A DNA stretch of 64,000 nucleotides from Pisolithus tinctorius (GCA_024663395.1 JANFAH010000124.1:20165-84164), one strand, 5' to 3'. Positions 33,038 through 44,396 are shown, counted from the first letter of the stretch. Notes: generated from the sequence alone by a model not told the origin. Translations and numbers: made by a program.

Positions 33038-33048
33038 AATGAAAAACT
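33038..33048 (+). promoter_or_regulatory. Self-complementary primer-binding site of element A
   Basis: AATGAAAAACT, one base inside the 5' LTR, is complementary at 10 of 11 positions to AGTTTTTCAAT (56122-56132) in the 3' LTR, about 30 nt after a TATA-like box. Weaker than in B and the LARD, as expected for an older element. Confidence 0.55.
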
Positions 33049-33267
33049 CTGCAGCTTTCCAGGACTGTGACTGCTCGTCCTAGGGTTTTCTGAACTTCAA
33101 CAAACCCTTCCTTCAAATCAACTGTTGCTCTACAGGCAGCCCTTGGGCTTTAATAGATCGCCTCCCTTGAGCTGACCTTGTTACTCCCTTCATGAAAAGT
33201 AACTCGGTCACCAAACCCAAATCACACTGACAGGTTTCCTTGGGATATAATTCCTCCCTCAGTCTCA

Positions 33268-34642
33268 TTGTCACTATCTGTAAAAGTGTCTTCACCCTCT
33301 AAGAGTAAGCCTCCAGTTCCCCTTCCCCATTTCTTTAGGTCTAGGAAGGAACCCCTTTGCCCCCTATCCCTCGTGGGCAACTCGGACCGTCTTACTCTGC
33401 CACAAACCCTTGTATTTCCTTTTTGTCATTATCGTGAAGAAGAAGTCACTTTAAGTTCAGAAGAAGAAGAAGATGGAAGTCTAGTTCTTCCCTTGGATCA
33501 GTCCTCAAAGAAGAACAGGAAGAAGCACAAACACCCATAATGTCCATGACCCAAGGTCACAGAGAGTCTGCCCTGGAAATGCCTCCCAAAATGTATACAA
33601 GGAGGAGTTGAGGCAGAAAGTTGAAGATCAACAGTTGTTTATGGCAGAAGAGGCATATCGCCTCATCCACGAGATGTTGACCCATTTCCCTCTAGTGCCC
33701 ACCAAAGAAATGTTGAAAAGATGGTACACTCAGAATTTCAGAAAGGACATACTCCCAGAGCCATCCACTGGTGGTGGCAGTAAGGGGAAATCCAAGTATG
33801 ATGATGATGACGATTACCACCCTTGCCCTCCTAACGGGGGTGAGTTTAATGTTGGGGCCCAGGAGAATATGATGGAAGCCACAATAGTCTTCAGATGTGG
33901 CTTACCCAAGTTGAAGGTTATCTCAACATTAACAAACATGTTTACAACACTGAAGCTCTCAAGATCTTTGCTCTCATATATGACAAAGGGGGCCACAGTC
34001 TCTTTCGCCAAAATTATCAAAACGAGAACAAGCTTAATGACGGCTCCATTTACTACATGGATACCTTCCAGATGTTTGTGAAGTCTCAAAGCTACGTTCG
34101 AGTCCAGCGATCAAACACCCTTGCCATCCTTCATCTCTCGAGTATCGAACAAGGAAAACAAACTTGAAGCCTACATCGTGGAATTTACAGGCCTTGTCAA
34201 CAAGGCAGTTGAAGGATGAGTCCTGTGAAGCAGGAATCTTCTTTGGAAAAGGTCTCTCGAAGGAATACTGAGACTGGATCCTCAACAGGCTGTGCCCCTA
34301 TTACCATTTTGGAATGGATCAAGGTTGTGGGAGAAGCAAACTGCTATCACCACCAAACATATCCTAGAAGGGAAGGAGTCTCAGTATGAAAGGAAGTATG
34401 TTCATTTCTGAAGTAATAACCAAGACCCTGATGCTATGGATGTTGATAAGCGAAAGAAGAACATCCAGGTCTGCTGCTGATCACATGTTTTAATTGTAAC
34501 AAGAAGGGTCACTACAAGAGTGACTGCAAAGCCAAACAACTCACTGGAGTTCACATTGTGGTTTCCAAGGATGGAAGCAAAACTGCCTATGTAGGCAATA
34601 GGGAAGCAAACGATGAAGAAAAGAAGTTGTTGGGTTTTTAAA
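33268..34642 (+). pseudogene. Element A gag
   Basis: Frames shift several times. Visible: an acidic/basic N-terminal part (EEEEDGSLVL...KKNRKKHKH), the capsid block WLTQVEGYLNINKHVYNTEALKIF...YMDTFQMFVKS, GIFFGKGLS, and the zinc knuckle CFNCNKKGHYKSDC at about 34484-34530. The build parallels the intact gag of element B at 40003. Confidence 0.8.
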
Positions 34643-34713
34643 GAGGACTGCTGAACCAATTCCTGCATCAGTCAGTCCGGTTTCTGTGTTGTCAGCTAAA
34701 TGTACTTCTATAG

Positions 34714-36183
34714 ATGAAATCCAATATGCAAATCTGTTCTCCTCTTGGACTCATTATCCTACCCAACTTCAAGGCAGGAATATGGGCCTGTATTGACTCA
34801 GGTGCAGAGGTTTCCTTAATTTCCAACAATGGTAAACAAGTTGAAGATACCAACGTACCATGTATCAAGCAAGTTCAAAACTACCTCATTTACTGGGAAA
34901 GATGAAGAGTGGGTGACACACAAGTGCACCCTGAAGATGGAAATCAAGGAACATGTCATTCGGGTCAAATGCTATGTAGGGCCACTTGTTGGAAAGGAAC
35001 ATGTACTTTTGGGAATGCATTCCTAAAAGAGTTCAAACCCCACATGAACTGGGAAACCGGTAAGATCACATGCTGGGATGATGGTTTCATGTATCTGGAA
35101 AAAGCTAATGTTAAGGAAGTCTCCATCGAGGAGCAACCTTCCAAGAAGTGGAAGTGTTATTAATAAAACTACTTTATCCACAGAACTAGAAGCCACACAA
35201 GCTTCGACCAAGGAAGAGGTCCATCTTCCAGAGTGATATAAGGAATTCGCCAAGGTCTTTGCAGAAGACGATATCCGCTGCCAAAACATCGTCCTGGGCT
35301 TGATCACAAAATATGCCTGAAGGATGATTTTAAACCCAAGAAAGCAATGGTATATCGATGTCTCCTGATGAACTAAAAATCCTAGATGAATTCCTTGAAA
35401 AATTTAAAATGCAAAAAGATTCAACATCCACCTCACCTCAAGTGGCACTGGTGTTCTTTGTCGCCAAGAAGGATGGAAAGAAGCAACTAATCCAAGACTA
35501 TTGCTACCTCAATTCCTTTACCATCCAAGATGTGCATCCACTACCAAATGCGCAGGCACTGTTCAATGAGTTGGTCAAATCAAAATATTAGCTAAATTTG
35601 ATATTCGATGGGGGTTTACTAACCTTCGAGTAAAAGAAGGAGACAAGTGGAAGGGGGCGTTCATAACCCCCAGAGGGCTGTTTGAACCCACAGTAATGTT
35701 CTTCAGCCAGTGTAACTCACCTCCCTCTTTTCAAAGGTATATGGACAAAACTTTGAATCTCAACGAGGAAAGCAAGTAGGGTACATGGACGACGACATTG
35801 TCCATGCAAAGACTATCGAAGAACTCCGGAAACATGTAACAGAGTTCCTGAAAATCTGTGAAAAGGAAGAACTTTGCCTCAAGATCAGCAAGTGCTGCTT
35901 CGAAGCTGAAGAAGTGGAGTTCCTCAGAATGATAATCGGAAAAGGGTGTATGGAGACTTTGCTGACAAAGACTGACACCATTAGTATGTGGGAGGCCCCT
36001 GAAAATCTTATGGGTCTTCATAGATTCCTCAGATTCTGCAATTTCTACAGAAGTTCATCCCTTCTTTCTCAAGCATTGCATGCCTGCTCCATGACCTTAC
36101 CAAGAAAGGCGTGTCATATCAATGGGCCCCTGAGCGAGTGGCCACTTTTGAAAGACTAAAAACTTTGTTATGTTTGTCTCCAG
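34714..36183 (+). pseudogene. Element A protease and reverse transcriptase
   Basis: Protease CIDSGAEVSLIS at about 34788-34825 and LLGM near 35010. RT blocks FFVAKKDGKKQLIQDYCYLN, KFDIRWGFTNLRVKEGDKWKGAFITPRGLFEP, catalytic GYMDDDIVHAKT (about 35780-35815), LHRFLRFCNFYRS and FERLKTLL. Multiple frameshifts and stops. The frame is broken at LCLSPV by the solo LTR at 36184 and resumes with LTIPDFSKPFALF after it. Confidence 0.85.
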
Positions 36184-38033
36184 TGTCGCACACCAAAGGT
36201 GTTGTGGACATGGTTACAGCTGACTCTGCCTAACTCGTTGACGAGTCGCACACAATGCCCAAGCATGCAGATGAAGACTAAAGGCCTCATGCGTAGAAAG
36301 ACTGTTGGATGTTAACAGTCATCCTTTGCACAAGAACGAGTTGTCAGTGCTAAAGAGAAAAGAGGAAGCGAGTTAAGCGCGCATTAAAGGTTTTTAGCGC
36401 CCATGTACGGCATTCCGGTTTTTGTCGTATCTCCACCATTTCCAAAGATATCGACTCCATTCCCATGCTCGCTTAAAGTGCTCAGCCCCACGATTCTTCC
36501 TTCCAAATTTGGAGAGGATCCTCGCACCCTACGCATTTCTACAGCACTCCATCCATCAGACGCTCATTTCACTAAGTCCATCAATCATGGCCACCTCTTT
36601 GTCAATCATCTCACTTGTCTCATTTGCCAGAGACAATGGCTACGTATATCTGCCAGGCATTCCCACCAGCTTCCGTCCTGAAGCCCCCTGGTTCATCCCA
36701 TCGTTGTCAGCCCCATCCCATCCCATGCAGCTTGGACAGCGTGTTCTCCTTGTCAGTATGACTTCCAGAAGGACGTTCTTTGGTCACCTCAGGTCTGTCA
36801 CTCGGTTAGAAAGGTCTTATGTGGTCGTTTCAGTCTCCCCTCTTGATGAAGCATATGGATCATTCCTCCCTGCTCCCTGCACCGTCTTTATTCCAATCTC
36901 GTCCATCATTCTTCCCGCATTGCGACAGCTGCAGTATGGTCTACTGTCCTCCAGCCTCCCTGATCGCATTCATGACGAGTATGACATGCATCTTGCCTTC
37001 TTACTGCAAGATCCAGCAGAAGACGTCCCCCCTTCTCCTCCTCCTCCATCAGAGCCCCGTTCATGAAGTTTTTGTTAACTTCGCTGAGAGGATGGAAGGG
37101 TGGGAGATGTGGTCGCGTATGCTCTCATTGCCCCACAGACCCCCAATGCCCTAGCCCCCTTTGACACCTGACTCATGCCCTTCAATTCTGGAATTAATAC
37201 TTCCTTGTCTGGAAACACCATCCATCTGTCATGCCATCTTTGGATCTAGAGATGTCTCCGCCGAGATCTAACTTGCATCGCCACCCCCTAATGTGATATC
37301 AGTGTGCTTACTCAGTTTCTGATTCTGTTTGACTCGTTTTGTGATATTTTGACTATCCTTGACTCATTCGTTGCCAATACTTACCAATCCTCCTTGCTTG
37401 CTTACTTTTCATTTCTTGCTTACTCATCATGATTACTCAGTCCTTACTCATTACTTACCAAGTGTTTGTGCCCTGTTTGTCACAAGCTGTGCTCCCCCAC
37501 AGTATATAAACCCCCATGTACTTAGCTACCCACAATCAATCAAGAAGTCACTCAGAAGTCAGCTCAGCTCAGCATATCTTGTCGTCGACAGTTGAGGCTC
37601 ATTCGGAAGAGTCTATCTGTCTTCATTCATATCATTGGTAGTTGAGGCTCCATCAAGGGTCTATCTACCTTCATTCATTCATCTGAAGTATCATCTGTGC
37701 TCTGTCAGCACACCTGCTTAGTCATCCATTCACTCCTGTGTAACTTGTCATCGACTTGCGCCAGGAGCATATTCTATCAAAAGTCCATTACCCCCAAGTA
37801 CTTTCGGCTGAACACCTTCACTCTGTTCAGCATCCCCTTCCCAATCATCGTCCATTCGTCTTCTCCTGCGTAACTCGTCGACGACTTGCGCCAGGAGCAC
37901 CTCCACTTGAAGTCTTCCCCACATTCAGGTTTCTGCCCTCCAGGTTCCGCGGAGGTAAACCACCACTCGCACATATTTGTCTTTTGTGTTGGATTTGTTT
38001 GGTTTATACCAGCATTCCACACTTTGACTCACA
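36184..38033 (+). mobile_element. Solo LTR S1 (1850 bp) with a U3-resident ORF
   Basis: TGTCGCACACC...TTTGACTCACA, with the same ends as S2 (41649-43509). TATATAAA at 37503-37510, two-thirds along, separates a long U3 from R-U5. It interrupts A's pol between RT and RNase H. A roughly 40-bp direct repeat (CTCCTG...GACTTGCGCCAGGAGCA) occurs twice in U5 (about 37730 and 37862). No clear target duplication (left TCCAG, right CTGGT). Confidence 0.65.
36587..37066 (+). CDS. Conserved 159-aa ORF in the U3 of solo LTR S1
   Basis: ATG 36587, stop 37064-37066. The ORF MATSLSIISLVSFARDNG... is matched by an ORF of exactly the same length in S2 (42052-42531) with 9 amino-acid differences and no indel, while neighbouring LTR sequence carries indels. 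Middle part (SRRTFFGHLRSV...SYVVVSVSP) alternates hydrophobic and basic residues; the tail is proline-rich (PPSPPPPSEPR). No family recognised. It may be a genuine element-encoded protein expressed from an upstream promoter, or a chance survivor. Confidence 0.5.
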   Translation: MATSLSIISLVSFARDNGYVYLPGIPTSFRPEAPWFIPSLSAPSHPMQLGQRVLLVSMTSRRTFFGHLRSVTRLERSYVVVSVSPLDEAYGSFLPAPCTVFIPISSIILPALRQLQYGLLSSSLPDRIHDEYDMHLAFLLQDPAEDVPPSPPPPSEPRS

Positions 38034-39150
38034 CTGGTCCTCACAATCCCTGACTTCTCCAAACCTTTTGCACTTTTCACTGACACTTCAAAACTCGGAA
38101 CAGGTGCCATGCTCACCCAAAAGGGCTTGGACAACGAGTGGCACCCCTGTTCCTATCTTTTGCAGTCATTGGTCAGTGTGGAACAGCGCTACCAGGTCTA
38201 TGACTTGGAGATGTTGGCAGTCATATGGGCACTCAAAGCCTTTTGCCCATATCTACTTTCACTGGTTGAACCGACCATTGTTTTTACAGATCATAAAAAC
38301 CTCAAATATTACTGGGAACCTCAGCAGCTCACCCCACGTCAAGCATGCTGGGCTGCTACTATCCAGTCCTACCCTATTCAGTTCTCGTGGCAGGCTGGCC
38401 GCCTTCAGGTCCCTGCCGATACTCTTTCCCATAGAAATTCTTCAGAGGAGCCTGCCCCAGTGGCCACAGTTCTCCCGGAGAACCTTTGGCTTTCAGAGGG
38501 GGTGGACCCTTCAAAACCACAAATTCAACTTGTTTCCCCGTTATTTTTGCTTACAAAAATTCAAAAACAGTTAAAAATAAATCGACTAGCAAGGATCAGT
38601 CATCTTCCTGCTTGTGTTAACTGCTCAAAAACCAAGCCTTACTCTCGCCCACTTGAGGAATCTGCAAAGGAGAGTTTGGCCTCCAAAGCTCACCCCACAA
38701 GGGAACCCATAAAAGGAGCTTGAGGGGTTTACACCATCTCAACTGACCTGTATGAACGTGTCAAGAATGATATGTCAAAAGGTTCAACGGGCCCAGAGCC
38801 AAGTGACAATATAACCATAGCAGAAGACGGAACAAAATGATTCAGAACTACTTGCTTGTATATCCCACCTGAGGATCGCCACCACTGCATGCATTCCTAT
38901 CATGATCATGAGTCCACTGGACACCCTGGACAAAAAGCAATGTTCACTAAAATGAGAAAGGAAGTATGGTGGGAAGGTATGGGAAAAGACATCAAGACTT
39001 ATGTCGCAGGATGCCCTGCATGTCAAACTACCAAGGTCGTCATGCATCCACCCACACCCCCAGTTACTCCCCACACTACTCCTAAAACCACCTTCCTGTT
39101 CCAGCAGGTGTCAATGGATCTCATTACCGATCTCCCAGTCTCAGGAGAAC
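38034..39150 (+). pseudogene. Element A RNase H and integrase N-terminal region
   Basis: RNase H: KPFALFTDTSKLGTGAML, the catalytic-glutamate helix YDLEMLAVIWALKAF, FTDHKNLKYYWEP, LSWQAGRLQVPADTLSHR (ends about 38450). Integrase zinc region: YHDHESTGHPGQKAM...GCPACQ (about 38895-39030), then core start QVSMDLITDLPVSGE, where element B interrupts at 39150. The frame resumes at 53247 with YDSILTVVDQGLTKA. Confidence 0.88.
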
Positions 39151-39819
39151 TGTTACGCTGCGCTCACATGTTCCCCTTTTGCAGACGCTTATGTACTCCG
39201 CTCGCGCCCGCTCCCGCCTCTGGAGGCGTTCCGCTTACCCGCAAGCCACTGTCTACGCAGTTGGACTTGCGTTCTGTATGTTTCCCTTTTCTCTGTTTCC
39301 TCTTTTGGTTGACTCCTGTCAACCCCGCGTTGTACTATATCCGGACGTTACGTCCGCTTCCCCTTCCCTCCATGATCCGCTGGTGGCCCTGATCCACACG
39401 GTCACGTGACGCGTTCACCCCAGGTGAACGCTCCACCCTATTTCACATATACGCGGTTAACCCTCTGTTTATCCCCTCTCGCATAGCTGTTTACCCCTGC
39501 GCCCGCATCGCAATGACTCCATCTTGCCTTGTTCGGACTCGGGTGAGCGACTGTACGAGTATTCGAATGTTTGGCCCGCAGTACTGTACATGCGTATATA
39601 AACCCGCATGTATCGTACTTGCCCCTCATTTGAAATCTACTTTGCAACCACCCTTAGCTCTGCACGCTGTACCAACAAGGACTCGCCAGTACGACTTCGG
39701 TTGGCCAAGACTAGTGTTCCGCCGCTAGTGAAGTTAAATTACGCGCCACTCTCGCGCAGTCACGTGCCTGTGCTTCATCGCACTTGATTCGTGGCACGAT
39801 ACGAGTCGTCGGCATAACA
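39151..39819 (+). repeat. 5' LTR of element B
   Basis: 669 bp, TGTTACGCTG...GGCATAACA. TATATAAA at 39595-39602; presumed transcript start about 39628. Confidence 0.93.
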
Positions 39820-39821
39820 GA

Positions 39822-39832
39822 AGATTTCGAAT
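39822..39832 (+). promoter_or_regulatory. Self-complementary primer-binding site of element B
   Basis: AGATTTCGAAT, two bases after the LTR, is the perfect 11-nt complement of ATTCGAAATCT in the 3' LTR (53055-53065), about 32 nt after the TATA box. In the 5' LTR the same site reads ATTTGAAATCT (one CpG-type change). This is the Tf1-like self-priming layout. Confidence 0.8.
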
Positions 39833-40002
39833 CACCCGGACACATCAAAGCCCGGACTACTCTTCAGATACCTGTGGACTGGAATCCTTGCTAGGCAAAA
39901 TAGCCTGCAAAACGTCCACCTCCCGCCACTTCATCAGGAACCACTGGTTTAATATCAGTGAGCTAGCCCCTAACTCTCGGCACTAACTTCCCCTTCATCA
40001 AC

Positions 40003-41487
40003 GTGTCTTCGCACCGCCAAGAAGAAGGAAGTCGGAGGCCTCCATCAGCAGCCTCCTCGTTCAAACCTCCCGTACCGTCTCAAAAAGGAAAAGAAGTCCT
40101 CCAAGCGAGGCCACTTATTCGTCACCCTTCGGTTGACACCCCTAAACCCTGTATAGGTCTAGAAGACCCGCCAGTAAGGCCCCAACTTGGGCAAGCGGCA
40201 GAATCGACCTCACCAGTTAACTTCACTTCGTATCGAAACCCGGAGCCTCTCGGCTCAGACTTAGCTGAAACCCAAGGGCCAGCCGAACCAGCGGACCCCT
40301 TACCATCTGACTCATCTACCGATATCTACATACCAGCTTCTGCTGACCCAATGGCAGAAGAACTCGCCCACCAAACCTCTGGACTTTCACTCCAGGTCCC
40401 CTTCGCCGGACAGAGTAGGGTAACCCCCGAAATGGCCGCGAAGTTCTACCAATCGCTCTTCAACCGAGATGTGGAAAAGCCTAAAGGCCCTCCCCGAGGA
40501 TCCATGGAGAAAGGAAAGGATCACGACTCTAGGGGGAGCGGACTGAAAGAAATCGGCTTGAACAAGCCCTTCTCGTATAGCAGAGCCCACCAGGACTTCT
40601 CTGCCTGGTTAAGCAGCGTCAAACTCTACCTAGCCACTAACGAACACATCTACTGTGAAGACCAGTCCAAGATCGCCTTCGCCCTTTCTTACATGGGCAG
40701 TGGCTCGGCTCACGCCTTCGCCGAAGCCTATGTCAATGAAAATACCACTACACTCGGCGACCTCAGGATCTTCAATGGATGGGATGAGTTTGTCGCGAAA
40801 CTAAAGGAAACCTTCCAAGTAGGAGACGCCAAAGCGACCGCGCTAATCTACCTATCAGCCATCCGTCAAGGGGACCGCTCCCTCGACGAATATATCGCCG
40901 ACTTCCGCAACTGCCTCAACAAGGCCCAGATCTCTACCAAGGATACCACCGCTGCGGTGTTCTTCGGCAAGGGCCTCAATGAGGAGGTTAACAAGTGGAT
41001 CCTTATGTCAGGCCCCAAACCCAACACAGTGGAAGACTGGATCCGCCAAGCTACGTCGGCGCGTGCGGCCATGGCTACACTCAAAGTCTTCTCCGGGAAG
41101 GCGACCTTCCAGGACCGCTCCTATTTATGGAAACAGGAGCAAACTACTCACGGATCAAAATCGTCTTCTTCATTTCCGAAAACTCCGTACCGAGACCCTT
41201 ATGCCATGGATGTTGATCGGAAGTCCAAGGTCCAATCACAGAGCGAAGCTCCTACCTGTTATGGATGTGGTAAGACAGGACATATGAAGTCTAAATGTCC
41301 CTCGTCCGCAACAAACAGTAAGTCTTCCTCGGCCCAGAAATTCCGCACTCGCATCCTGGCAATGCTCGAGGAGTTCGACAAAGGTTCTGAAGAAGAAGAA
41401 GAAGATCCGGAACCAACCAGCAACTACTGTGGGGAGAATGACGAACCCACGGATGACGGAGGACCGAAAGGTCAACCGGATTTTTGA
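40003..41487 (+). CDS. gag: Element B Gag polyprotein
   Basis: Uninterrupted 494-codon frame. Residues about 1-180 are disordered (Ser/Pro-rich). The capsid-like region NKPFSYSRAHQDFSAWLSSVKLYLATNEHIYCEDQ... through YLSAIRQGDRSLDEYIADFRNCL...FFGKGLNEEVNKWI matches retrotransposon Gag. The CCHC knuckle CYGCGKTGHMKSKC is near residue 420, and an acidic tail (SEEEEEDPEP) follows. The open frame begins at a GTG (40003); an in-frame TAG lies at 39964-39966 and the first in-frame ATG is 40351, so the true start is unclear (lost ATG, non-AUG start or splicing). It ends in GATTTTTGA, with the next pol-like frame one base back. Confidence 0.85.
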   Translation: MSSHRQEEGSRRPPSAASSFKPPVPSQKGKEVLQARPLIRHPSVDTPKPCIGLEDPPVRPQLGQAAESTSPVNFTSYRNPEPLGSDLAETQGPAEPADPLPSDSSTDIYIPASADPMAEELAHQTSGLSLQVPFAGQSRVTPEMAAKFYQSLFNRDVEKPKGPPRGSMEKGKDHDSRGSGLKEIGLNKPFSYSRAHQDFSAWLSSVKLYLATNEHIYCEDQSKIAFALSYMGSGSAHAFAEAYVNENTTTLGDLRIFNGWDEFVAKLKETFQVGDAKATALIYLSAIRQGDRSLDEYIADFRNCLNKAQISTKDTTAAVFFGKGLNEEVNKWILMSGPKPNTVEDWIRQATSARAAMATLKVFSGKATFQDRSYLWKQEQTTHGSKSSSSFPKTPYRDPYAMDVDRKSKVQSQSEAPTCYGCGKTGHMKSKCPSSATNSKSSSAQKFRTRILAMLEEFDKGSEEEEEDPEPTSNYCGENDEPTDDGGPKGQPDF

Positions 41488-41648
41488 AAGGCTCTCCTGG
41501 TGTAGCGTCAGGAAGGGAGCCCATAGTATCGCGGAAGGTAGAGGCTAAGATAGAGACCGAGAAAATGTACGATTACGAACAAGATATGTCAATCACTTCT
41601 ATCGCCGGTTTCGCTTACCTCGTTGACCGTCAAAACGCTACCGTCCGA
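41484..41648 (+). pseudogene. Element B start of pol (-1 frame relative to gag)
   Basis: Open in the -1 frame across the gag stop: KGSPGVASGREPIVSRK...SIAGFAYLVDRQNATVR, then solo LTR S2. By position this is the linker before protease; the DSG motif, RT and RNase H are missing altogether. Confidence 0.55.
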
Positions 41649-43509
41649 TGTCACACACCAAAGGTGTTGTGGACATGGTTACAGCTGACTCTGCCTAACT
41701 CGTCAACGAGTTGCGCACAATGCCCGTGCATGCAGATGAAGACTAAAGGCCTCATGCGTAGAAAGACTGTTGGACGTGAACAGTCATCCTTCGCACAAGA
41801 ACGAGTTGTCAGTGCTAAAGAGAAAAGAGGAAGCGAGTTAAGCGCACGTTAAAAGTTTTTAGCGCCCGTGTACGGCATTCTGGTTTTCGTCGTATCTCCG
41901 CTGTTTCCAAAGATATCAACTCGGTTCACATACTCGCTTAAAGTGCTCAGCCCCACGATTCTTCCTTCCAAATTTGGAGAGGATCCTCGCACCCTACACA
42001 TTTCTACAGCACTCCATCCATCAGACGCTCATTTCGCTAAGTCCATCAATCATGGCCACCTCTTCGTCAGTCATCTCACTTGTCTCATTTGCCAGAGACA
42101 GTGGCTACGTATATCTGCCAGGCATTCCCACCAGCTTCTGTCCTGAAGCCCCCTGGTTCATCCCGTCGTTGTCAGCCCCGTCTCATCCCATGCAGCTTGG
42201 TCAGCGTGTTCTCCTTGTCAGTATGACTTCCAGAAGGACGTTCTTTGGTCACCTCAGGTCTGTCACTCGGTTAGAAAGGTCTTATGTGGTCGTTTCAGTC
42301 TCCCCAGTTGATGAAGCATATGGATCGTTCCTCCCTGCTCCCTGCACCGTCTTTATTCCAGTCTCGTCCATCATTCTTCCCACATTGCGACAGCTGCAGT
42401 ATAATCTACTGTCCTCCAGCCTCCCTGATCGCATTCATGACGAGTATGACATGCATCTTGCCTTCTTACTGCAAGATCCAGCAGAAGACGTCCCCCCTTC
42501 TCCTCCTCCTCCATCAGAACCCCGTCCATGAAGTTTTTGTTAACTTCGCTGAGAGGATGGAAGGGTGGGAGATGCGATCGCATATGCTCTCATTGCCCCA
42601 CAGACCCCCAATGCCCTAGCCCCCTTTGACGCCTGACTCATGCCCTTCAATTCTGGAATTAATACTTCCCTATCTGGAAACACCATCCATCTGTCATGCC
42701 ATCTTTGGATCTAGAGATGTCTCCGCCGAGATCTGACTTGCATCGCCACCCCCTAATGTGATATCAGTGTGCTTACTCAGTTTCTGACTCTATTTGACTC
42801 ATTCTGTGATATTTTGACTATCCTTGACTCGCTCATTGCCAATACTTACCAATCCTCCTTGCTTGCTTACCTTTTATTTCTCGCTTACTCATCATGATTA
42901 CTCAGTCCTTACTCATTACTTACCAAGTGTTTGTGCCTTGTTTGTCACAAGCTGTGCTCCCCCCACAGTATATAAACCCCCATGTACTTAGCTACAAAAA
43001 AATCAAGAATCAATCAAGAAGCAATCCAGAAGTCAGCTCAGCTCAGCATATCTCGTCGTCGACAGTTGAGGCTCATTCGGAAGAGTCTATCTGTCTTCAT
43101 TTATATCATTGGTAGTTGAGGCTCCATCAAGGGTCTATCTACCTCTATTCATCATCAGCAGTATCATCAGTGCTTAGTCAGCAACCTCTTGTTTAGTCAT
43201 CCATCCACTCCTGTGTAACTCGTCATCGACTTGCGCCAGGAGCACATCCTATCGAAATCCATTTACTCCCAAGTCCTTTCGGCTGAACACCCCTGCTCTG
43301 TTCAGCATCCCCTCCTCAGACATCATCCATTCATCTACTCCTGCGTAACTCGTCGACGACTTGCGCTAGGAGCACCTGCCATTGAAACTCCCCCCCATTT
43401 AGGTTTTCTGCACTCCAGGTTCCGCGGAGGCACACCACCACTCGCTCTACTTTTGTCTTTTGTGTTGGTTTTGGTTGGTTCCCACTGCCTTTCCACACTT
43501 TGACTCACA
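41649..43509 (+). mobile_element. Solo LTR S2 (1861 bp), second copy of S1
   Basis: TGTCACACACC...TTTGACTCACA, near-identical to S1 over its length, including the TATA box at about 42967 and the U3 ORF. The left neighbour is the start of B's pol, the right neighbour is mid-integrase (GPQFVSAF), and no target duplication is seen, so everything from protease to the integrase core is gone. Confidence 0.65.
42052..42531 (+). CDS. Conserved 159-aa ORF in the U3 of solo LTR S2
   Basis: Same length and frame as 36587-37066, MATSSSVISLVSFARDSG..., 9 amino-acid changes, no stop or indel. Family unknown. Confidence 0.5.
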   Translation: MATSSSVISLVSFARDSGYVYLPGIPTSFCPEAPWFIPSLSAPSHPMQLGQRVLLVSMTSRRTFFGHLRSVTRLERSYVVVSVSPVDEAYGSFLPAPCTVFIPVSSIILPTLRQLQYNLLSSSLPDRIHDEYDMHLAFLLQDPAEDVPPSPPPPSEPRP

Positions 43510-44390
43510 GCGGCCCTCAATTCGTCTCCGCCTTTACTCGGGACCTCTACCGGTCCCTCGGAATCGAATTGAAGGCTTCCACCGCGTACCATCCACAGAC
43601 CAATGGCGAAGCCGAACGTGTCAATCAAGAGGTGGGAACCTACCTCCGCATGTATGCGGATACGGACCCCCACAACTGGCACACGAAACTTCCTGATGCT
43701 CAAATGGCGCACAACTCGCGCGTGCATTCATCTCACAATCAATCGCCTTACTCGCTCATGTATGGTTTCGACCCCGCTCCCTACCCTACGGGACAAACCC
43801 CACAGGAGTCACTCGTGGGTGACCGACTCGAGCAGTTGGCCACCAACCGGGACGCCGTGATAATCACTCATAAAGAAGCGCAGGAGTTAATGAAAGCCTG
43901 GTCAAAAGGGAACTATACGGAGTTCTCCGTAGGAGATAAGGTTTGGCTTGATGCTTCTGACCTAAAAAGGGATGTCCCATCAAGGAAGCTTGCACCCCGG
44001 CGCCACGGCCCCTTCGTAATTTCCGAACGGATCAGCCCGGTAGCCTATAAACTGCAACTTCCCCCTAACTGGAGAATACATCCCGTGTTCCACGCGTCAA
44101 AACTCACCCCCTTTGTCGAAACGCGTGAATATGGCCCAGCTCAACCCCCGCCTCCACCAGAATTGGTAGGAGACGAGAACGAATGGGAGGTCGAGGCTAT
44201 ACTTAAGCACAAACGTGCGCGCAAAATCAAGTCATCGTCTAAAGACCCCAGAGAAAACCCTCAGCAAAAATACCTCTACCTCGTCAAGTGGCTCGGTTAC
44301 CCACATTCCCAGAACAGTTGGGAGAGCGAGGAAAATCTTATAAATGCCCCGGAGGTCCTTGGGGAGTACAAACGCGTTCACGACCTCTGA
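43510..44390 (+). pseudogene. Element B integrase (C-terminal half) and chromodomain
   Basis: Open frame from GPQFVSAF (just after the second catalytic Asp, which is lost) through AYHPQTNGEAERVNQ with the catalytic Glu, MAHNSRVHSSHNQSPYSLMYGF, the RKLAPRRHGPFVI...HPVFHASKLTPF module, and the chromodomain WEVEAILKHKRARK...YLYLVKWLGYPHSQNSWESEENL...L ending 44390. No stop inside, but the core is truncated, so it cannot integrate. Confidence 0.9.
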
Positions 44391-44396
44391 ACCGCT

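Noticed and set aside
36184..38033. S1/S2 as duplicated host gene rather than LTR
   Set aside because: Both copies share TG...CA ends, have a TATA box in LTR position and sit inside pol genes; no introns or host-type exons.
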